NCBI GenBank assembly: GCA_022570975.1
Contig: JACZYS010000119.1
Span: forward strand, 1 to 7,968
Direction: 5' to 3'
Length of the DNA: 7,968 nt
From: Candidatus Zixiibacteriota bacterium
GTDB taxonomy: Bacteria > Zixibacteria > MSB-5A5 > GN15 > FEB-12
A model generated the notes under the pieces. That model saw nothing but the letters and a program-made list of their open reading frames with translations, was not told the DNA's origin and did no database searches. This document shows positions 1 to 6,110 of this stretch, in pieces. How positions within the stretch are numbered: the first letter of the stretch is position 1; every line of letters starts with the position of its first letter. The translations under genes were made by a program, and so were the position numbers.

Positions 1-1
1 A

Positions 2-580
2 CAGATTGAAAAATATTGTAATACAATGCAGTCACAAATTGACCGGATGCTTGATATGACAACAGATGTTATTGAATTTTCAAGCGGCAAATCAAAACTG
101 GAAAAAGAAGTAGTTGACCTCAAAACTTTCATGCTGGAGATATTGAAATTCCACGTTGACGCTTTTGAAAATAAAAAACTGGAAATTGAAATTAAGGGCG
201 AGCAACAAGTTTCCATATCTATTGACCCCAATAAATTCAGAAGAATAATTGACAACATTTTGAATAACGCCAGGGAAGCTCTTTCTTCTGGAGATAAAGT
301 TGAGATTGATTGGAAAATTAAAGATTCTGAACTGTCTATTACAATTACAGATAACGGACCGGGAATTCCCTCCAATATTTTAAACAACCTCTTTGATCCG
401 TTCATAACCAGCGGAAAAGAAGGTGGAACAGGGCTGGGACTGGCTATTACCAAAAAAATTGCCAACGACCATGGGGCACAAATAGAAGTTTCTTCGGCAG
501 AAAATGTAGGAACAGTTTTTGAGATACTCATTCCGTCACAGTCCGTTAAAAAAATTAAAGATGCCAATTTTGTAATATAA
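2..580 (+). CDS. Sensor histidine kinase, C-terminal part (5' end outside window)
   Basis: The frame is open to the first base, so the gene begins upstream; the ATG at 26 lies inside a DHp-like helix and is not a credible start. The visible 192 codons hold the end of the dimerisation helix (about residues 1-30, 'QIDRMLDMTTDVIEFSSGK') and a complete HATPase_c domain. That domain has an N box (about 79-94, NILNNAREAL), a G1 box (117-123, DNGPGIP), an F box (130-134, LFDPF) and a G2 box (141-148, GGTGLGLA). These are the ATP-binding elements of two-component histidine kinases. The phospho-accepting His and any sensor domain would lie outside the window. The stop is 17 bases before a secreted porin-like gene on the same strand, so the two are probably cotranscribed. 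No response regulator is visible. Kinase class is confident from the motifs; the signal sensed is unknown. Confidence 0.93.
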   Translation, partial: QIEKYCNTMQSQIDRMLDMTTDVIEFSSGKSKLEKEVVDLKTFMLEILKFHVDAFENKKLEIEIKGEQQVSISIDPNKFRRIIDNILNNAREALSSGDKVEIDWKIKDSELSITITDNGPGIPSNILNNLFDPFITSGKEGGTGLGLAITKKIANDHGAQIEVSSAENVGTVFEILIPSQSVKKIKDANFVI

Positions 581-585
581 ATTTT

Positions 586-591
586 GTGAGG
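586..591 (+). promoter_or_regulatory. Ribosome binding site deciding the porin start
   Basis: GTGAGG lies six bases before the ATG at 598. An in-frame GTG at 586 is part of this same Shine-Dalgarno sequence, so the ATG at 598 is preferred. It also leaves a cleaner signal peptide starting MKN. Confidence 0.65.
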
Positions 592-597
592 CTGAAA

Positions 598-1731
598 ATG
601 AAGAATTTGATATTTATTTTAATAACATTGCTATTTTTGCAGACAACAACTGCAAATGCAAGAACAAGTGTAAGCGGGCTGCTTGATATTGTATTCAAAA
701 ATGCCGAAGAAAGAGATTTGACCAACAGAACATTTAGAAGTTTTTCGACTTTTCATACTTCGCGGACAAGGCTCTTTTTTGACTCTAAGATAAATGACAA
801 GACTTCGGTCTTTGCTCAAGTATTAATAGATAATTATGATTTCCAGCTCTTTGCTGCATACGTCAAATTTACAAATCTTAAAGGGAAGAGCCTTAACATA
901 AAGCTTGGATTAATTCCCAATACTGTTGGTTCATTTAGCCCGCGAACTTATAGTAACAAAAACCCTTTAATAGGAGTGCCTTTGTTATACAATGTTCGCA
1001 CAAGCTTTAGCCCTATGTCCGGAGATGTGATAAGAAACGAAGATGATTTTTTGGACAGCTTTGACGGACGCGCTACAAAAGGGTTTCCTGTTCTTTATGA
1101 CGCCTGCTGGAACAGCGGCGTGGACTTTTATGGATATTACAAAAACTGGGATTATTCCTTTGCCTTGATCGCCGGGTCAATGACAAAACCTTTGCAGCAA
1201 CAGGAAAAAAATCTTCCTCAGGCAACGACTCATTTAACTTATCATTTCTCCCCCGGCTTCTCAATTGGTGGATCTGGTTACTATGGGACATATTTATTTG
1301 AAGGTCTTTTTAGAGACACTCTGCCGATTGGGAAAAAAGAGAATGATTATCTCTCCGGAGGTGCGGGATATGATTTATATTATTCCAAGAAACATTTTGA
1401 AGTTTATTCCGAGGCGATTTATAGTTTCTGGGAATATCCTTATCTGACTAAAAAACTTACAGCTGTTACCGGTTATATTGAATTCAAATATAAGTTTTAT
1501 CCGGCCTGGTATTCTGCTTTCCGACTGGGGATGTATGAGCCGGGAACGCTCAGCAGGTCAACCGGCGAAAGAGTGAAATGGGATTACCCGGTAACCAGAT
1601 ATGAATTTGGGCTGGGTTTTAAGCCGGATAGAATGATATTGATAAAATTGGTCGCTCAGATCAATAAATTTGAGCAGAAATCAGAATTTGACACTGAACA
1701 CTATGCAATTCAGACTTCGATAATGTTTTAG
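598..1731 (+). CDS. Secreted outer-membrane beta-barrel (porin-like) protein
   Basis: The product is 377 residues. Residues 1-21 form a classic signal peptide: a short KN n-region, a hydrophobic ILITLLFL core and an ANA|R cleavage site. The mature part is rich in alternating aromatic/polar strands, and the chain ends in phenylalanine (TSIMF), as expected of a BAM-inserted barrel. Early strands carry 'TSRTRLFFDSKI' and 'FAQVLIDNYDF', the style of phosphate-selective/short porins, followed by a long loop region with 'NKNPLIGVPLLYN'. I do not recognise a named family with a known substrate; it resembles uncharacterised barrels from FCB/Zixibacteria-type genomes. It sits 17 bases after a histidine kinase gene, which suggests joint expression, though a kinase is not usually paired with a porin. 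The gene ends 11 bases from the convergent aminotransferase gene. Outer-membrane barrel is well supported; transport specificity is unknown. Confidence 0.8.
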   Translation: MKNLIFILITLLFLQTTTANARTSVSGLLDIVFKNAEERDLTNRTFRSFSTFHTSRTRLFFDSKINDKTSVFAQVLIDNYDFQLFAAYVKFTNLKGKSLNIKLGLIPNTVGSFSPRTYSNKNPLIGVPLLYNVRTSFSPMSGDVIRNEDDFLDSFDGRATKGFPVLYDACWNSGVDFYGYYKNWDYSFALIAGSMTKPLQQQEKNLPQATTHLTYHFSPGFSIGGSGYYGTYLFEGLFRDTLPIGKKENDYLSGGAGYDLYYSKKHFEVYSEAIYSFWEYPYLTKKLTAVTGYIEFKYKFYPAWYSAFRLGMYEPGTLSRSTGERVKWDYPVTRYEFGLGFKPDRMILIKLVAQINKFEQKSEFDTEHYAIQTSIMF

Positions 1732-1742
1732 ACTCATTTCAA

Positions 1743-2921
1743 TTAGCTTCTGGCAAATCGTTTTAAAACTTTTATTATTTTTCTAATATCATTTTCATTA
1801 TTGAAGAGATGGATGGAAACACGTATGGAGCCTTCTCTTCTGACCAGGGTGATGCCGTTTTTTAATATGTAGCGATGAAGTTCCGGCAGTTTTTCGGAAG
1901 TGAAAGTGAAAATAGATGAGCGGTGTTTTTTATCCATCCGAGATGTTATCTTATAATGGTTGCTTGATTTGATATAATCAGCCAGAATATCTATCAAGCG
2001 ATAATTATGTTTCTGGATGTTTTTGATTCCTAAATCTTTAATGATTAAAAAAGATTCTTTCATGGCCAGAATATTCAAGACGGCATAGTATCCCATTTCA
2101 AATTTTTGCGCCGAATCAAAATAAGGCTTATCATATTTAAACAAGTCAGTGAATTCTGTTTTCCAGTCAGTCCCCAGCCAGCTCATAAACGGTGGCTCAA
2201 TAAGTTTCTGAATTTTTTCCGGCAGATAAAAGAACCCGCATCCCTGTGGAGACAGCATCCACTTCTGGCAACCGGAGCTGAAAATATCTACATTTATCTT
2301 TTTCAAATTTAACGGCTCCACTCCCATTCCTTGAATGCCATCGACAACAAAAAAGAGGTCATGATTCCTGCATATTTTTGAAATTTCCTCTAAATCATTT
2401 TTGTAACCGTCAAAAAACTGAACATAAGAAAGAGCCAGCACCCTGCTTTTTTTTGTAATTGCTTTTTTGAAATTATTTATATCAAAGCATCTGTTTACGC
2501 TCTTTATTCTTTTTATTTTCAAGCCTCTTTTTTCAGCGGCCGCTTTCCACGTGTAGGCTAAAGCGGGGAATTCCGTATCAGAGAGTAGAATTTCATCCCC
2601 TTTTTTAAACGGCAAGCCAAAGGCGGCAATGTTTAATCCAAAAGTGGTGTTGAGCCCGATACCAATTTCATTTTTCTTAACGCCCAAAAGGGAAGCGTAG
2701 CCTTTTCTCAAAAATTCTAAGTCGGCAAAAGAGTCATGGGAATCATCCCGCACTGCATTTAATCTCAGTTGTAAATTTCTATTTACGGCATCTGCAAGAG
2801 GTTTTGAAAATGGGCCGTATGATGCGGAATTGAAATAAATTCTGTTCTTGGTGTGAGGAAAAAGTTTTCTGGCTCTCTCAAATTTGGTTATAAGTTTCAA
2901 GCCGCTGCTTTTCTTACTCAT
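1743..2921 (-). CDS. Class-V aminotransferase-fold PLP enzyme
   Basis: The product is 392 residues, normal for fold-type I class-V PLP enzymes. The N-terminus 'RIYFNSASYGP' (27-37) is the usual opening of the isopenicillin N epimerase/kynureninase-like branch. 'SDTEFPALAYTW' (114-125) matches the EFPS segment of that branch. D194 and Q197 in 'VVDGIQGMG' are the pyridine-N and phenolate contacts. K220 in 'SSGCQKWMLSPQGCGF' is the probable Schiff-base lysine, here preceded by Gln instead of the common His. R367 in 'GSIRVSIHLFNN' is the probable substrate-carboxylate arginine. The mobile-loop catalytic Cys of cysteine desulfurases is absent, so I do not call SufS/IscS. The ATG overlaps the TGA of the upstream membrane-protein gene by 4 bases with only a weak Shine-Dalgarno, which implies translational coupling. 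Possible activities are epimerase, lyase, aminotransferase or desulfurase-like; the substrate is unknown. Confidence 0.88.
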   Translation of the reverse strand: MSKKSSGLKLITKFERARKLFPHTKNRIYFNSASYGPFSKPLADAVNRNLQLRLNAVRDDSHDSFADLEFLRKGYASLLGVKKNEIGIGLNTTFGLNIAAFGLPFKKGDEILLSDTEFPALAYTWKAAAEKRGLKIKRIKSVNRCFDINNFKKAITKKSRVLALSYVQFFDGYKNDLEEISKICRNHDLFFVVDGIQGMGVEPLNLKKINVDIFSSGCQKWMLSPQGCGFFYLPEKIQKLIEPPFMSWLGTDWKTEFTDLFKYDKPYFDSAQKFEMGYYAVLNILAMKESFLIIKDLGIKNIQKHNYRLIDILADYIKSSNHYKITSRMDKKHRSSIFTFTSEKLPELHRYILKNGITLVRREGSIRVSIHLFNNENDIRKIIKVLKRFARS

Positions 2922-3358
2922 AAAGTGTAAAGATATCCTATAATTGCCAGACTTCCGCCAAATTTAATCATGTAACTTAAAAGCAAATATAAAAGATAGT
3001 GCATAGGAAATTTTATTCTCACTATCAGACTCATAACCAGGGGAAGAGCACCCATAATTAGTCCGGTCAAAACTATTATTGCTGCTGCTCTCAAACCTGA
3101 TAAGGGGAAAATAACGTAGAAAAATGAATAGGAAAGTGAAGGTATAACAACAAAAAAAAGGAATTCCATTAAGTAGTTAGTTACAAACCAGGCAACATCC
3201 ATTTTTTCAATCATCTGCTCCGGAATCTTTTTTGATAACTCAAACCGTTTATCTTTACCAAAAAAGAGCTTCTCTATTTTCTGAAGCAGTAAACTAACCA
3301 AAAGAAGAAATGCTCCAGATACAAGCAGACAGTAGATAACAAGTTTTGTAGATACCAT
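2918..3358 (-). CDS. Small four-helix integral membrane protein, unknown family
   Basis: The product is 146 residues. Hydrophobic segments lie at about 5-26, 58-84, 88-113 and 119-145. A charged, probably soluble loop (27-55, FFGKDKRFELSKK...) separates the first helix from the rest. Candidate conserved-looking positions are an Asn-Tyr-Leu-Met-Glu stretch (61-65) inside the second segment, a Pro in the third (P106), and a Lys-Phe-Gly-Gly (132-135) in the last; these could be functional polar residues within the membrane. I do not recognise the family. Its start is locked by a TAATG junction with the SDR gene (the A of the stop is the A of ATG), with AAAGAGG nine bases upstream inside that gene. 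Its end overlaps the PLP-enzyme start (ATGA). Such coupling on both sides argues that it works with those two enzymes, perhaps as a membrane anchor or on a lipid or exported substrate. That is inference. Confidence 0.82.
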   Translation of the reverse strand: MVSTKLVIYCLLVSGAFLLLVSLLLQKIEKLFFGKDKRFELSKKIPEQMIEKMDVAWFVTNYLMEFLFFVVIPSLSYSFFYVIFPLSGLRAAAIIVLTGLIMGALPLVMSLIVRIKFPMHYLLYLLLSYMIKFGGSLAIIGYLYTL

Positions 3359-4347
3359 TAAAGCCAGCCTCTTTCAATATACCATTGATAGGTTTCCTTT
3401 GTACCCCGGGAAAAATCAATTTTGGACTCATAGCCAAAATCACGTTTTGCTTTTGAACAGTCAACAACCCAGCTTGATAAAAGTTCTTTTGCTTTTTCTC
3501 TGTTTAACATTGGACTTAGGCCAACAAGTTTTCCGGCATATTCTGAAATAGTTGCCATTAACCTAAACAGACCGGACGGCAGATAGAGCGGCATCCCACT
3601 TCTTCCAGATGATTTTTCAATAATTTTAATTAGTTCTTTCATAGAGTATGGTTTATTTTCTGAGATGAAATAAATTTCGCCGTTTTTGCCGCCGCCTAAA
3701 GCTAAAAAGATCCCGCGACATAAATCATCTACATGAACCAACTGAATTTGCCGGCTAGTATCTCCAAAGAGAGGTTTAAGTCTCATATAAACTGCTTTAA
3801 AAAAAGAAAACATCTCTTTGTCTGCCGGTCCGTAAACTCCGGGCGGTCTGATGGAAACGACCGGGAAAAATTCTTTATAAGAAAGGGCAATTTTTTCTCC
3901 AGCTAATTTTGATTTACCATAGGCGGTAATTGGATTTGAGGTATCTGATTCTTTTACCGGATGACCGTTCAGGCTCGGCCCCGACGCCGCCATAGACGAG
4001 ATGTAAATGATTTTTTTTAGATTGGGGGAATAATTTTTCACTGCTTCAAACAGATTTTTTGTTCCCTGTTCGTTCACTTCAAAAAATTCTTTGATTGACT
4101 TTGCTTTAACCAGACCCGCGTTATGAATTATAAAGTCAACATCTTTAACCATTTCGCTTAAAGTTTCAGGCTTTTTGATATCCCCGATACGAAATTTTAT
4201 ATCAAGCCTCTCAAGCAGAGACAAGTCTGCACTCTTGCGAACCCCGGCTATGACTTTATATTTTTCATGGACAAACTTTTTGCAGAGTCTTGAACCCAAG
4301 AATCCATTGGCCCCGGTGATTAAGATTGAGGGTCTACCGTTTTGCAT
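3358..4347 (-). CDS. NAD(P)-dependent epimerase/dehydratase, extended SDR
   Basis: The product is 329 residues, the usual size for an extended short-chain dehydrogenase. The Rossmann dinucleotide motif is TGANGFLG (11-18, GxxGxxG). 'GDIKKPETL' (55-63) and 'IIHNAG' (73-78) bind the adenine/ribose side. The catalytic set is S117/S118 in 'YISSMAA' with Y143 and K147 in 'YGKSKLAGE'. 'RPPGVYGP' (167-174) and 'VHVDDL' (204-209) are the conserved post-catalytic segments of this branch. The substrate could be a nucleotide sugar, a 3-beta-hydroxysteroid-like compound or another lipid, and the sequence does not settle which. The start is forced: the frame meets a stop four codons upstream, and no Shine-Dalgarno is visible before the ATG. 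It lies 59 bases after the Memo-AMMECR1 stop and overlaps the membrane-protein gene by one base, so all are probably one operon. Confidence 0.9.
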   Translation of the reverse strand: MQNGRPSILITGANGFLGSRLCKKFVHEKYKVIAGVRKSADLSLLERLDIKFRIGDIKKPETLSEMVKDVDFIIHNAGLVKAKSIKEFFEVNEQGTKNLFEAVKNYSPNLKKIIYISSMAASGPSLNGHPVKESDTSNPITAYGKSKLAGEKIALSYKEFFPVVSIRPPGVYGPADKEMFSFFKAVYMRLKPLFGDTSRQIQLVHVDDLCRGIFLALGGGKNGEIYFISENKPYSMKELIKIIEKSSGRSGMPLYLPSGLFRLMATISEYAGKLVGLSPMLNREKAKELLSSWVVDCSKAKRDFGYESKIDFSRGTKETYQWYIERGWL

Positions 4348-4355
4348 GAAATGAA

Positions 4356-4382
4356 TTTATAAAATTGGATGAGCAATAACAA
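4356..4382 (-). promoter_or_regulatory. Possible secondary promoter before the SDR gene
   Basis: In the 59-base gap, the minus strand reads TTGTTA (4382-4377), 15 bases, then TATAAA (4361-4356). The -10-like box ends eight bases before the ATG at 4347, so a transcript from here would start almost at the start codon, which also lacks a Shine-Dalgarno. The -35 is poor and the spacer short, so this is weak on its own. It does repeat the geometry of the better promoter before the Memo-AMMECR1 gene. Confidence 0.3.
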
Positions 4383-4406
4383 GCGGTAGTATTTTTTGCA
4401 ATTGCC

Positions 4407-5867
4407 CTAAAAAACTTCGGTGGTAAATGTAAATACTTCAGCCAGCTTGTCTTTGTAACCATTTTTGGGAAGACCTGCTTTAAGACAACAGTTTTCGAGC
4501 AACTCAATTGGTCCCCAGTTGTTTCTCTCTGCAATTTGTGGAAGAATTAAAGCGGAGTTCATATCAAGTTTTATCATTACTCCGTTTATTCCAATTTTCA
4601 GCCTGGAAAAGTTTCTCTCTCTTTTAAGATTTGACAGAATTGATATCTCCAGTTCAAACATATCCTTTTCTTCACTGGTTAGTGCTTCAACTCTGGGGTC
4701 ATCAAAGGCAGCAGCCGTTGCCATTTCACATACAGATTGATACAAAGGCAGGTCTGTTCGCAACCTCCCCATCTCCCCTTTTTCTTTACCATCAACTCTT
4801 ATAGTGACAAACAGACTTCTCTTGCCAAGCAGGGAAGCTTTTTCCGTAGGAGAAAAATCTTTGTTATCAAGTTTGGCAATAATGGCCTCTTTTGCCTGGG
4901 CTTTAAGATATTCTTTGTCCTCTTCTGTGAGTTTTTTTTCTTCTTCTTTACTGAGAACAACCGAGCCTATTTTGTTTTTTATTTTGGAAAAATCTTTTTC
5001 CGAAACAAAAGCAGCAGTCAGGTATCCCACAACGTCGTCAAAGTTCCCGGTGCTTTCTGCCGAAGTTGTATATTCAATTTTTTGAAACTTGTTTGTCAAA
5101 TCCAGCTTACTTGCTATCAAAGCCGCGGCCAATACCGCTCCTCCGGCAGAATCAATCTTTCCGGAATCAATATGACTTAAAAGCTCGGAAGGATCAGATT
5201 TTTCAAGTGAACTCATTAAAAGTGAATCCATCTTCCTGATTTCTGTTTCAGAATGAAACTGTGACAGACTTGTGGAAACAACTGTCAGAATATTATAATC
5301 TGACAAGGATGAGAGGACGTTACCCAGAGAACTGATAGAGTCTTCTTCCTGATCACCCATGACAATAGGCACCATTTTAAACTTACCGAATATCATCTGT
5401 AAGAACGGAAGTTGTATTTCAATCCCATGCTCTCCTCTCGTTTTTCCGGTGGCATGACCTACATTTGATTTATAGACAAGGGGGTGAATATCAGATAGTT
5501 TTTCTGCCAGCTCTTTGTCTATTTCAACAATCCCAAGGGGCGTTTCATAACTATCACCGTCATATATTGATGATCCTTTAAAAAACAGATTATTGGAAGA
5601 TGAGAGAATAACGACTGTATCATATGTTTCACCTTGCAACGCCTTAAAGCCGGCGGCTGCGGTCTGACCTGAATATAAATAAGCTGCTTGTGGTACTATT
5701 AAGGTCGCTATTTTGCCGGGAAGAAATTTTTTCTCAGTTTCAGAAAAAAACCGAGCCAGCATTCCGCTTAATTCCGCAGGGTTTTTGGGATAAAATTCAC
5801 CTGCTGCCGAAGTCGCTCTGATTGTGCTGCTCTTTAGTTCCAAATTATCATTATTTTCGTTATTCAT
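4407..5867 (-). CDS. Memo-AMMECR1 fusion protein with degenerate active sites
   Basis: With the start at 5867 the product is 486 residues. Residues about 12-290 form a Memo domain (AmmeMemoRadiSam protein B, amrB): 'AAGEFYP' opening, 'VPQAAYLYSG' (58-67), 'ILSSSNN' (87-93), 'EHGIEIQLPF' (146-155), 'VVSTSLSQF' (196-204). A Glu/Lys-rich linker follows. Residues about 313-481 form an AMMECR1 domain (amrA): 'LFVTIRVDG', 'AAAFDDPRV', 'LPQIAERNNW', 'CLKAGLP'. Family knowledge places metal/active-site residues of Memo at His, HisHis, Asp, His and Cys; here they read Q60, N92/N93, S200, Q203 and A241. The AMMECR1 LRGCIG motif is EKGEMG (362-367). Both folds persist without their signature residues. 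No radical SAM partner is in the window. The frame extends to an ATG at 6134, but that adds 89 residues without recognisable similarity, crosses a strong promoter and overlaps the divergent gene, so 5867 is preferred. Confidence 0.85.
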   Translation of the reverse strand: MNNENNDNLELKSSTIRATSAAGEFYPKNPAELSGMLARFFSETEKKFLPGKIATLIVPQAAYLYSGQTAAAGFKALQGETYDTVVILSSSNNLFFKGSSIYDGDSYETPLGIVEIDKELAEKLSDIHPLVYKSNVGHATGKTRGEHGIEIQLPFLQMIFGKFKMVPIVMGDQEEDSISSLGNVLSSLSDYNILTVVSTSLSQFHSETEIRKMDSLLMSSLEKSDPSELLSHIDSGKIDSAGGAVLAAALIASKLDLTNKFQKIEYTTSAESTGNFDDVVGYLTAAFVSEKDFSKIKNKIGSVVLSKEEEKKLTEEDKEYLKAQAKEAIIAKLDNKDFSPTEKASLLGKRSLFVTIRVDGKEKGEMGRLRTDLPLYQSVCEMATAAAFDDPRVEALTSEEKDMFELEISILSNLKRERNFSRLKIGINGVMIKLDMNSALILPQIAERNNWGPIELLENCCLKAGLPKNGYKDKLAEVFTFTTEVF

Positions 5868-5876
5868 AAGATAGCT

Positions 5877-5905
5877 ATAGTACCGATTTATCAGATGAAT
5901 GTCAA
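5877..5905 (-). promoter_or_regulatory. Sigma70-like promoter for the Memo-AMMECR1 gene
   Basis: On the minus strand a perfect TTGACA (5905-5900) is followed by a 17-base spacer and TACTAT (5882-5877). Transcription would start near 5870, only a few bases before the ATG at 5867, which has no Shine-Dalgarno. The mRNA is therefore probably leaderless or nearly so. This position also argues against the upstream ATG at 6134 as the start. The rest of the divergent gap to 6110 shows no clear promoter for the rightward regulator gene. Confidence 0.65.
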
Positions 5906-6098
5906 ATCCCTGTACAATTATTGCACAATCTGCCGATAAACTAACAACAATATCTATCTCAGCTATTGAGGATTTTGCTGTCAGCTGAAGATGGATTATA
6001 GAGCGAGGAATCTTATTGAAAACTGCCAGATACAATAATCTGTTTGAGTATGGATCTGGGTCCAGTAAGAAAGTGGAAATATCTGGCCGTGTACTTAT

Positions 6099-6103
6099 GG
6101 GAG
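6099..6103 (+). promoter_or_regulatory. Ribosome binding site of the LuxR-type regulator
   Basis: GGGAG lies seven bases before the ATG at 6111. The frame is closed by a TAA at 6066 with no other ATG between, which fixes the start. Confidence 0.7.
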
Positions 6104-6110
6104 TGAAGTA

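Noticed and set aside
26..580. ATG at 26 as the start of the histidine kinase
   Set aside because: The frame is open to base 2 and the codons before it continue the dimerisation helix, so the gene is truncated by the window edge.
586..597. GTG at 586 as the porin start
   Set aside because: It is part of the GTGAGG ribosome binding site serving the ATG at 598, which gives a normal signal peptide.
1732..1742. Bidirectional terminator between the convergent porin and PLP-enzyme genes
   Set aside because: The gap is only 11 bases and shows no inverted repeat; any terminator would have to lie inside the coding ends, and none was seen.
1743..2921. Cysteine desulfurase (SufS/IscS) annotation
   Set aside because: The catalytic mobile-loop Cys is missing and the local motifs fit the isopenicillin N epimerase-like branch better.
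4398..4405. GCAATTGC palindrome after the Memo-AMMECR1 stop as a terminator
   Set aside because: The perfect palindrome is only eight bases with no loop, and the adjacent run is A on the transcribed minus strand, not T.
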